Source: Candidatus Kariarchaeota archaeon (GTDB lineage: Archaea; Asgardarchaeota; Heimdallarchaeia; Heimdallarchaeales; Kariarchaeaceae). Taken from it: a DNA stretch of 5,488 bases. Each line of letters starts with the position of its first letter. Position 1 is the first letter of the stretch. Below, in pieces: positions 1 through 5,488 of this stretch. The stretch spans positions 1 through 5,488 of the forward strand of contig JAEOUB010000577.1 in the NCBI GenBank assembly GCA_016839545.1, in the 5' to 3' direction. A model generated the notes under the pieces. It was not told the DNA's origin and did no database searches. It worked only from the letters and a program-made list of their open reading frames with translations. Position numbers and translations under genes: made by a program.

Positions 1-138
1 CTGGTGGGAGGTCTTCGTTCCGGCATGTCATATGTGGGTGCCACCACAATTGATGAGATGTGGAGCAAGGCACGCTTTGTACGTACCACCCCGGCAGGTG
101 TCATCGAGTCCGGTTCACACGATGTAGACAAGGTCTAG
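1..138 (+). CDS. guaB: IMP dehydrogenase, C-terminal end (partial, 5' end outside window)
   Basis: The open frame from the first base encodes 45 residues and stops at TAG 136-138. It begins LVGGLRSGMSYVGA, continues with a TIDEMWSKARFVR segment and ends AGVIESGSHDVDKV. This matches the end of the IMP dehydrogenase barrel: the GGLRSGM-Y-GA strand/helix, the ARFVR segment, and the AG-xx-ES-xx-HDV tail that contributes to the monovalent-cation site at the subunit interface. IMPDH oxidises IMP to XMP with NAD+, the committed step of GMP synthesis, in the cytoplasm. The protein ends soon after HDV and lacks the longer tail (ITKESPNY) of many bacterial enzymes. The catalytic Cys loop and any CBS domains lie upstream of the window and cannot be judged. 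No linked purine gene is visible downstream. Confidence 0.93.
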   Translation: MVGGLRSGMSYVGATTIDEMWSKARFVRTTPAGVIESGSHDVDKV

Positions 139-145
139 CTCAATA

Positions 146-167
146 TCATCAATTACCCCTTTGATGA
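146..167. repeat. short inverted repeat after guaB (7-bp arms, 8-base loop)
   Basis: TCATCAA (146-152) and TTGATGA (161-167) are perfect inverted arms separated by TTACCCCT. They sit 8 bases after the guaB stop and about 25 bases upstream of the TATA-like box of the next gene. The stem is AT-rich and is not followed by a T tract, so it is a poor intrinsic terminator. A binding site for a dimeric regulator is an alternative. It may also be chance. Confidence 0.25.
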
Positions 168-191
168 AATAACTCGCATAGTATCGTGTAA

Positions 192-199
192 TTTTAAAA
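192..199 (+). promoter_or_regulatory. candidate archaeal TATA box for the surface-protein gene
   Basis: TTTTAAAA is the only strong A/T-rich box in the guaB downstream gap. An archaeal start site usually lies about 25-27 bases past the box centre, which here predicts transcription from about 220-223. That gives a leader of roughly 15 bases before ATG 237, just enough to hold the GGAG at 227-230. The upstream bases (GTGTA) are not a clear BRE, so the call is moderate. Confidence 0.35.
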
Positions 200-226
200 C
201 ACCGATTTTGGAGACTGATATGCGTT

Positions 227-230
227 GGAG
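227..230 (+). promoter_or_regulatory. Shine-Dalgarno-like GGAG that favours the ATG 237 start
   Basis: GGAG lies 6 bases upstream of ATG 237, a normal spacing. A second GGAG at 210-213 is 6 bases before ATG 220 (a 6-codon frame) and 11 bases before the in-frame TTG 225. The closer site, and the Met-Lys-Arg start it gives to the signal peptide, decide for 237. Confidence 0.5.
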
Positions 231-236
231 ATTGCA

Positions 237-1394
237 ATGAAACGACTGATGCTTATCTCAATCCTTGGTATGCTTCTGCTTCTAGGCTCATCCAGCCATG
301 TAATGGCACAGGATGGACAGGACCAGGAGACGTTTATCGTCGTCTTTGACGAATCACATTACCAGTATTTCACTGCTGATATGATGTCAACCGCTCTCGG
401 TTCACTCAACACCTCACTTGATACTCCTAACCTGGATGTTACCATCAGTCTCCTCATACAGGAGGATGCCTTCAATGCTACCAATATCCAGGGATCCGAT
501 CTCGTCATCGTTACCAACCCCGGTACTGACGAGGATGGAGTTGTTGCCGATCCCGCATCTTCAGAAGCAGATGCACTGGAGAACCTGATCAACATCGGTG
601 GCAGTGTCCTGTGGATGTCCAATCCCCTTGCTGTCAACCAGAATGTCACCGGGCATGCAGATCCACTCAATGAGCTGATCTACAGGGAATTCGGTGCCAC
701 AGTAACTACCGGAACTGGAGACACGGACAATACCACAGTCATCCTTGACGACTTCAATTTTGTCAACAATAATTCCTACGTGGAGCTCAGTGGTGCAAAT
801 ATCAATGAGGATGTTCTGAAGACCGAACTCAACAATATCACTACTGACCCACTGCTGTATTATGGTGCTCATCTCACCGAGACATCCGGTCTTGCAGGTG
901 CCATTTCAGCCAATACCTCAGGATCCGCATATGTTCTCAACCCCACATTCACCTACCGTGAGTTCCAGAACTCACCAAGATGGCTCTTTGGACAGTCATT
1001 TGACAACGATGGTCGTGGAATGCTCATCGGATCAACTGTCATGTTCTCCGATATGGCCTTTGATGAGACTACCAGTTGGGTAGAGCAGGGCAGCAATCTT
1101 GCACTCTTTCAGAATATAATTGCATGGCTCCTTGAACTCACACCCGTACAGGAGGCTAATGTGGTTACCGAGCCTTTCGCATTCTTTGTGAATTTCAACA
1201 TTACCTTCGGTATTCTGCTGACACTCGCTGTGGTTGCAGTTGTTATCTTCAGCTACGTCTACCAGGGTCGTCTCTCACTTAATCAACTTACTAAGATACG
1301 TAATCAGGCACCCAAGACACGGTCAAAGGCAAAGAAAGCCACAAAGACTAGCAAGAAAACCAAGAAGAAGGCCAGCAAACGTAAGAGAACTTAG
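237..1394 (+). CDS. Secreted/membrane-anchored acidic surface protein with possible GIFT/DUF4350-like ectodomain and Lys-rich cytoplasmic tail
   Basis: A 385-residue protein of unassigned function. Residues 1-24 form a signal peptide: MKR, then a Leu/Ile/Met-rich core, then a likely cut after VMA. The ectodomain (about 25-315) has about 41 Asp/Glu against 5 Lys/Arg and seven N-x-S/T sequons (58, 80, 136, 165, 178, 200, 226). An eighth at 321 abuts the membrane. One transmembrane helix spans about 322-342. The last 26 residues (360-385) contain 15 Lys/Arg and otherwise only Ala, Ser and Thr, giving an N-out/C-in topology. Alternating strands and GG turns (FIVVFDESH 33-41, SDLVIVTNPG 87-96, NIGGSVLWMSNP 119-130, GMLIGSTVMFSDMAF 261-275, NLALFQNIIAWLLE 287-300) resemble GIFT/DUF4350-type domains (GldG, IFT52), which bind rather than catalyse. 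That fold is inferred, not proven. An in-frame TTG at 225 would add four residues including Glu ahead of the basic n-region and is less likely. The gene stands alone between guaB and a convergent operon. Confidence 0.85.
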   Translation: MKRLMLISILGMLLLLGSSSHVMAQDGQDQETFIVVFDESHYQYFTADMMSTALGSLNTSLDTPNLDVTISLLIQEDAFNATNIQGSDLVIVTNPGTDEDGVVADPASSEADALENLINIGGSVLWMSNPLAVNQNVTGHADPLNELIYREFGATVTTGTGDTDNTTVILDDFNFVNNNSYVELSGANINEDVLKTELNNITTDPLLYYGAHLTETSGLAGAISANTSGSAYVLNPTFTYREFQNSPRWLFGQSFDNDGRGMLIGSTVMFSDMAFDETTSWVEQGSNLALFQNIIAWLLELTPVQEANVVTEPFAFFVNFNITFGILLTLAVVAVVIFSYVYQGRLSLNQLTKIRNQAPKTRSKAKKATKTSKKTKKKASKRKRT

Positions 1395-2086
1395 AAAAAG
1401 GATATTCCCCGCTGAATTGCCAGCAGAAATGGATTATTAGTCATCTCCCTGTCCATCTGAGTGAAATTACCATGACCTGGAAAGATCTGGGTCTGACCAT
1501 CCAGCTCATCCATCAGTCTCTTGAGAGATGTCACCATATCATCAGGGCTTGCAAACGGTAGGTCAGTTCTGCCTATAGATCCCTCGAAAAGACAGTCTCC
1601 GACAAATGCAGAGTGATCACGCTGCAGGTACATTGAGGTCTCATCCTCAGGAAGGTCAACCAGTTTGAATGTGGCAGAACCTGGGGAATGCCCAGGTGTG
1701 TGGATCACCTCAAACTTGTAGCCTGACAGGTCTAAAATCTGGTGATCTCGTACCCAAACGTCTGGTTCTCTGATAATACCGGGATCCAATCCATAGTGTC
1801 GCATAGCATCAAGAAATGGTTCGTATGCCTCCTTCTCACCTTCATGCAGGTAGACTCTCGCTCCTTGCAGCACATCCTGTACCTCTGCAGCCCATCCTAG
1901 ATGATCAAAATGACCATGAGATACCAACACATGTTTGATCTCAATACCACGGTCTGAGAGATTTTTGGCAATCGATATGGCCTCATCCCCTCCCGGGTCA
2001 AGCATGATGGCTTCCTTGGGGTTGCCAAATACATAGCAATTAGTTGAGACAATTCCAATAACGTGGTGATCCCACAGATTTCCCAT
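1391..2086 (-). CDS. Metallo-beta-lactamase-fold hydrolase, glyoxalase-II-like (YcbL type)
   Basis: A 231-residue cytoplasmic metallohydrolase. The two-metal site is complete: HGHFDH (H57, H59, D61, H62), H133 in GHSPGS, bridging D164 in FVGDCLF, and H205 in FPGHG. The GSIGRTDLPF segment (169-178) and the TNNPFL ending (216-221) are typical of short hydroxyacylglutathione-hydrolase relatives such as YcbL. These cleave thioesters, e.g. S-lactoylglutathione-like compounds; the thiol used by this organism is unknown. The protein lacks the C-terminal domain of true glyoxalase II, and no rhodanese or sulfur-dioxygenase partner domain is present. About 18 residues between GHSPGSATF and FVGD (141-158) are acidic and somewhat longer than usual. 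The ATG start places TNCYVFG at its normal position, but no clear Shine-Dalgarno precedes it. It starts 49 bases after the deacetylase gene on the same strand, and its stop overlaps the convergent gene's stop. Confidence 0.9.
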   Translation of the reverse strand: MGNLWDHHVIGIVSTNCYVFGNPKEAIMLDPGGDEAISIAKNLSDRGIEIKHVLVSHGHFDHLGWAAEVQDVLQGARVYLHEGEKEAYEPFLDAMRHYGLDPGIIREPDVWVRDHQILDLSGYKFEVIHTPGHSPGSATFKLVDLPEDETSMYLQRDHSAFVGDCLFEGSIGRTDLPFASPDDMVTSLKRLMDELDGQTQIFPGHGNFTQMDREMTNNPFLLAIQRGISFF

Positions 2087-2135
2087 AGAAGTACTTCAGG
2101 GAATGTGCTAATATCCGCTTCGGCTATCCCACGAT

Positions 2136-3155
2136 CTACAGGCCATACCAGTAATTTCTGTGAATAGATCGAACATTGAAGACGACCCTCTGTATCTCGT
2201 TTCCGGGACTCAACATTGTTTTCTCATAGTTCTCGGGAAAGAGAAGTCCAGAGAAGAAGTTCACCGTAGCCTCTCCCATCATGTCATAGTTGTAACCACC
2301 CTCAAGGAAGACACCTATTCGATGATCACACAGGAGTTTACCCAGCATTCCTATCCTGGTTCCGATGGCTCTGAATCCATCAACGGATAATCCAAGACTC
2401 CCATAGGGATCACCTATGAGACCATCCACCCCGTAGGATACCAGAATTATTTCAGGTTTGAATTGCTTGACGACAGGTGAGATAATCGTATCAAAGGCAA
2501 ACAGGTAGTCATCATCCCCCGTTCCTCCCGGAAGTGGGATATTCACTGTGGTTCCCTCACCCTCTCCAAGTCCTACTTCTGTGGCATAACCTGTTCCTGG
2601 AAATGTGATGCTGGGATCGGCATGGAGGCTGGCATACAGAATATCGGCACTGGGTGCAAAGATATCCTGCGTCCCGTTACCATGATGGTTGTCCACATCG
2701 ATAATAGCAATCCGCTTGTAATTGTGTTGCCTTAGGTAGCCAGCAGTGATTGCGATATTGTTGTAGAAGCAAAAACCCATCACCGTGGAATGGGTGGCAT
2801 GATGCCCCGGTGGCCTGACCATTGCAAATGAAGGCCTGACCTTTGCATTCAGCCCTGTCTGTATAGAACCCCCGGCTGCTGTGAGTGCGGCCTGGTAGGT
2901 GTACTGATTCGCAATCGTATCAGGAGTAAACATATGACGTCCACGGGCCTGAGATGCCTTTACAAGTGTATGTAGTGACCGATCATGAACTCGGAGAATA
3001 TCATTGGGATTAACGGTCTGAGCCTGATGGAAATTTTTCTTGAAAGGTGCTTGTCGAAGTGCCTGCTCTATTATTTTGATCCTATCTGGAGATTCCAGAT
3101 GACCATGTCCCATGGAATGAAGAAGACTATTCCCATGGTAGAAGATGTCAAGCAC
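2136..3155 (-). CDS. Histone-deacetylase-superfamily amidohydrolase, acetylpolyamine amidohydrolase-like
   Basis: A 339-residue zinc amidohydrolase of the arginase/deacetylase fold with all key motifs. These are HLESPDR near the N-terminus (19-25), the RPPGHHA catalytic His pair (H118, H119), GFCFYNNIA (127-135), DVDNHHGNGTQ with zinc ligands D155 and H157 (153-163), third ligand D244 in SYGVDG, and catalytic Tyr288 in EGGYN. The HGNGTQ and SLHADPSITFPG segments and the YW near the end are closer to bacterial/archaeal class II-like enzymes and acetylpolyamine amidohydrolases than to class I HDACs. The substrate could be an acetylated polyamine, small molecule or lysine. The length is normal and the protein is cytoplasmic. 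The start is GTG: it gives the usual LDIFYHG N-terminus, and a stop lies nine codons upstream in frame. No good ribosome site is close, since the AAAGGAGA at 3188-3195 is 32 bases away. A TTTAGATT at about 22-29 bases upstream could be a weak TATA for a leaderless message. It follows hel308 by 49 bases. Confidence 0.93.
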   Translation of the reverse strand: MLDIFYHGNSLLHSMGHGHLESPDRIKIIEQALRQAPFKKNFHQAQTVNPNDILRVHDRSLHTLVKASQARGRHMFTPDTIANQYTYQAALTAAGGSIQTGLNAKVRPSFAMVRPPGHHATHSTVMGFCFYNNIAITAGYLRQHNYKRIAIIDVDNHHGNGTQDIFAPSADILYASLHADPSITFPGTGYATEVGLGEGEGTTVNIPLPGGTGDDDYLFAFDTIISPVVKQFKPEIILVSYGVDGLIGDPYGSLGLSVDGFRAIGTRIGMLGKLLCDHRIGVFLEGGYNYDMMGEATVNFFSGLLFPENYEKTMLSPGNEIQRVVFNVRSIHRNYWYGL

Positions 3156-3204
3156 ACTGTCACACTCAACACTTGAAATCTAAAGGTTCTCCTTTGGGAT
3201 TGGT

Positions 3205-5439
3205 CTAATCAAAAAATGAAGACAATGAAGTCTGAACACGGCTTGCCTCATTTGTCACAGTTCTATCGTCCTCTTCAATCCCAAGACCCTCTTTGATTGA
3301 TTTTGCTATTTTTCTACCAAATCCAGGAAGGTTGGCAATTGCATCTGTTGGTGCAGCCTTTATACGTTCAATCGAGTCATATCCCGCATCAAACAGAACA
3401 CGAGCTCTTATCCTGCCCACTCCACGAATTGCAACCAGAGGTAGAAGTTCCTCTTTCACCCCATATTTCATCCTTTTGAGGATATTTTCCATCCCCTTGC
3501 GATGATGCTTCCATTTGAAGACTTTTGATATCTCAATTCCACAGTAGACCAACCACTCCATTCTCTCCAGCATGGCGTGCAGATCACCTGAACTTACACC
3601 AAATTTATCATAGATCTGGTCTTCAGAATTCTCATCTAACCACATCAAAACAGTCATCGCAACTTTAATTGTGGTCAGAAATATGTCAGTTCCTAGCTCC
3701 TCTCCAAACTCTTCAAAATGGTCAACGGAACTCAACCAGTCATCACTGTATATCTCTGCGGTATCAAATAACTCTCCCATCTCCTTCTGTCTCACGTTGT
3801 ACGTTCTGATATCGGGTGCCATTGCCAGCAATTGCATGTAGACTATCCCTTCAATATCTTCGGAATCATCTTCTTCTAACCCCATTTTGATGAGACGTGC
3901 CGAGAGTGGATCCAGATAGAGTTCACTAACACGTTTGCCAAATGGTGTTACCAAGTACGGTTCATCACTAGAAATCAGCTTTGCATCGACTAGCATATCA
4001 AGAACACGATTTACACTCTCTTCCACTAGGAAATTGTTGATTGCACCATGCTGATATCCGTAAAATGTCAGACTCAACATGTCCATTGCACTGTCGAAGC
4101 TATCCACATACTCCGATGCTATGAATGCCAGAATGTGTGCTCGCATCGCTGCTTCATTTGCAAGTTTCGAGGTTATCTCCTCGGTGTCTGCCCTGATATA
4201 CCGATCAAGATATTCTGAGACTTCATCGTCCTGTTTTGCTAGAATGATAGCCTGTCCATATGGATCATATCGAGGTCTTCCAGCCCTTCCTGCCATCTGT
4301 TTGTACTCAAGTATGGGGATCGGCGTGTAACCGAATGGGGGTTCATATCTGCTCAATGATCTGAGAATGACACGACGGCCTGGAAGATTGACTCCGGCTG
4401 CAAGCGTGGGAGTCGCAGCAATCGCCTTGATTAATTGATCCTTGAATCCCTGTTCTACAAGTTTCCGATGGCTGGAAATCAACCCTGCATGGTGGAAAGC
4501 AACCCCCTGTTCAACTACTGAAGCCAGTTTTTCTCGTATCTTGGTCTTCTCACCGCTGTTTCTTATGTTATTGGCAATGTGCAGCAATTTCTCTTGTTGG
4601 GTTACTGTCAGTTTTTTGAAAACCTGTGGACCGGTCAGTTCTGCAGTTGCCATCGCACTTCTTCGAGTATTAGCAAAAATTAATACTTGACCTCCCTCCT
4701 CTATCATCTCTGTTGTGAGAGAGATATAACCACCAGAGCCATCCTTGCTATCGCCTGCCGGTTCCGGTTTACCTTCTGCAAAATGAAGCATACCATTACT
4801 CCAGACTGCTTCCTGGAGTTTTACTGGTCTCCAGGTCGAGAGTATCAGTTCAGCTTCCAACCAGTCTGCAATCTCATCAGCATTGATTATTGTGGCAGAC
4901 AGAGCCACAAGCTGACATTCAGGTAGATTACGTCGAAGTAGTGTCAGGACTACCTCGAGAACAGGACCCCGATGTCCATCGTTGATCAGGTGTATCTCAT
5001 CTGAAACAACAACCTTGATCTCATTTAGCCAAGATACCTGGTGCCGGATAAGAGAGTCAAATTTCTCATTGGTAGCAATGATCACATCTGCACTGCCCAA
5101 CCAGCCAGAAGTTTCCTCCATATCACCGGTTGATATTGCAACTTTCTTTCCAAGTACTTTGCCAAACTCTCTGAATTCTTCATATTTCTCTGAAGCAAGT
5201 GCCCTGAGTGGAGCCAGATAGACTGCCTTGCTACCCGGATATTTCAGCAAAGAGGAGAAAACTGCAAGTATAGCGGCGAGTGTTTTTCCTGATGCAGTTG
5301 GTATAGCAATGACCATATTTTGACCTGTAGTCAACCCTTTGTTCACAGCTTCTGCCTGGGGTGGATAGAGCTCTTCTATACCCAGCTCAACTAGTTTTGA
5401 TTTGATCTTGCTATCGATTTGCAGATCCTCTACTTTCAA
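3205..5439 (-). CDS. hel308: Hel308/Hjm-type ATP-dependent DNA helicase (Ski2-like superfamily 2)
   Basis: A 744-residue 3'-5' DNA helicase that acts on branched DNA at stalled replication forks. Motifs in order: YPPQ with Q28, Walker A IPTASGKT (46-53), APLRAL (76-81), DEIH box (147-150), SAT (181-183), FANTRRSA (255-262), TPTLAAGVNLPGRRV (343-357) and QMAGRAGR (381-388). These are followed by the winged-helix and ratchet regions (about 400-640). A helix-hairpin-helix domain (about 665-720: IRGVGRIRARVLFDAG, then NLPGFGRKIA) marks Hel308 rather than RNA helicases such as Ski2 or Mtr4. The extreme C-terminus QTSLSSFF (736-743) is a full PIP box for the PCNA clamp. Length is normal to slightly long for the family (about 700-720). 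The start is TTG: it gives the usual MKVEDL beginning, an in-frame TGA immediately precedes it, and AGGTGA sits 5 bases upstream. It is first in a possible three-gene minus-strand unit; any promoter is outside or at the edge of the window. Confidence 0.96.
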   Translation of the reverse strand: MKVEDLQIDSKIKSKLVELGIEELYPPQAEAVNKGLTTGQNMVIAIPTASGKTLAAILAVFSSLLKYPGSKAVYLAPLRALASEKYEEFREFGKVLGKKVAISTGDMEETSGWLGSADVIIATNEKFDSLIRHQVSWLNEIKVVVSDEIHLINDGHRGPVLEVVLTLLRRNLPECQLVALSATIINADEIADWLEAELILSTWRPVKLQEAVWSNGMLHFAEGKPEPAGDSKDGSGGYISLTTEMIEEGGQVLIFANTRRSAMATAELTGPQVFKKLTVTQQEKLLHIANNIRNSGEKTKIREKLASVVEQGVAFHHAGLISSHRKLVEQGFKDQLIKAIAATPTLAAGVNLPGRRVILRSLSRYEPPFGYTPIPILEYKQMAGRAGRPRYDPYGQAIILAKQDDEVSEYLDRYIRADTEEITSKLANEAAMRAHILAFIASEYVDSFDSAMDMLSLTFYGYQHGAINNFLVEESVNRVLDMLVDAKLISSDEPYLVTPFGKRVSELYLDPLSARLIKMGLEEDDSEDIEGIVYMQLLAMAPDIRTYNVRQKEMGELFDTAEIYSDDWLSSVDHFEEFGEELGTDIFLTTIKVAMTVLMWLDENSEDQIYDKFGVSSGDLHAMLERMEWLVYCGIEISKVFKWKHHRKGMENILKRMKYGVKEELLPLVAIRGVGRIRARVLFDAGYDSIERIKAAPTDAIANLPGFGRKIAKSIKEGLGIEEDDRTVTNEASRVQTSLSSFFD
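3211..3234 (-). other. PIP-box (PCNA-binding peptide) coding segment at hel308 3' end
   Basis: Residues 736-743, QTSLSSFF, fit the consensus Q-x-x-(L/I/M)-x-x-F-F exactly and are followed only by Asp744. The position at the free C-terminus, after a polar linker (about 721-735), is where PIP boxes are usually found. It predicts recruitment of the helicase to the replication clamp. Confidence 0.75.
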
Positions 5440-5444
5440 TCATT

Positions 5445-5450
5445 TCACCT
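5445..5450 (-). promoter_or_regulatory. Shine-Dalgarno site deciding the TTG start of hel308
   Basis: On the minus strand AGGTGA ends 5 bases before TTG 5439. An ATG at 5443-5441 is in another frame and only one base from the site, so it cannot be the start it serves. Together with the conserved MKVEDL N-terminus and the TGA immediately before the TTG, this supports a rare start codon. Confidence 0.6.
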
Positions 5451-5488
5451 ATGGCTTGTCAAGTTTTCCTCTGTTGGGTCGGTACAAC

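Noticed and set aside
225..236. TTG at 225 as start of the surface protein
   Set aside because: It would place Glu ahead of the basic n-region of the signal peptide, and its nearest GGAG is 11 bases away. ATG 237 has GGAG at 6 bases and a standard Met-Lys-Arg beginning.
359..872. Two minus-strand open frames of about 100 codons inside the surface-protein gene
   Set aside because: They lie antisense to a gene with clear signal peptide, membrane helix and codon structure, and their translations show no domain or motif.
2160..3176. Plus-strand frames over the deacetylase gene
   Set aside because: They are antisense to catalytic motifs of the HDAC-fold enzyme and show no independent coding signal.
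3182..3195. AAAGG-TTCT-CCTTT inverted repeat in the gap between hel308 and the deacetylase gene
   Set aside because: The arms are only 5 bp and there is no T tract after it. On the minus strand it includes an AAAGGAGA resembling a ribosome site, but that is 32 bases from the GTG start and serves no visible frame.
3293..5221. Several plus-strand open frames of 60-83 codons inside hel308
   Set aside because: They are antisense shadows of a highly conserved helicase frame. Their Cys/Ser-rich translations have no recognisable features.
5445..5488. Possible C-terminal end of another minus-strand gene upstream of hel308
   Set aside because: All three minus-strand frames are open to the window edge and stop within about 10-14 codons (TAG at 5451-5449, TGA at 5461-5459 and 5447-5445). 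None gives a recognisable ending, so no gene can be claimed.
1..5488. CRISPR, tRNA/rRNA, insertion sequence, toxin-antitoxin or phage-defence cassette
   Set aside because: No direct-repeat array, cloverleaf, transposase, terminal inverted repeats or defence-type domain was seen. The Ski2-like helicase is explained as Hel308 by its HhH domain and C-terminal PIP box rather than as a defence helicase.

Overview
The window looks like chromosomal DNA from an archaeon. The strongest evidence is a full-length Hel308/Hjm-type Ski2-family DNA helicase, a family found in archaea and eukaryotes but not typical of bacteria, which ends in a PCNA-binding (PIP-box) motif. A membrane-anchored surface protein with many N-glycosylation sequons, a TATA-like element without a bacterial -35/-10 pair, and weak or absent Shine-Dalgarno sites before some genes agree with this. 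The moderate base composition and the style of the surface protein would fit a mesophilic lineage such as an Asgard (Thorarchaeota-like) archaeon, but that placement is a guess from sequence style.

Layout: positions 1-138 (+) hold the last 45 codons of guaB (IMP dehydrogenase). A 98-base gap with a small inverted repeat and a TATA-like box leads into a gene at 237-1394 (+). It encodes a signal peptide, a strongly acidic ectodomain, one transmembrane helix and a cytoplasmic tail made only of Lys/Arg and Ala/Ser/Thr. This gene meets the next one tail to tail, with the two stop codons overlapping by 4 bases. From 1391 to 5439 three genes lie on the minus strand, in transcription order: hel308 (5439-3205), a histone-deacetylase-superfamily amidohydrolase most like acetylpolyamine amidohydrolases (3155-2136), and a glyoxalase-II-like metallo-beta-lactamase-fold hydrolase (2086-1391). 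The two gaps in this row are 49 bases each, so they may form one transcription unit, although nothing in their enzymology forces a shared pathway.

No RNA gene, CRISPR array, insertion sequence or other mobile element was seen. The helicase, deacetylase and hydrolase look like intact housekeeping-type genes. The least explained item is the acidic surface protein with its histone-H1-like cytoplasmic tail. No convincing multi-gene novel system is visible; the interesting points are at the level of single proteins and gene boundaries.
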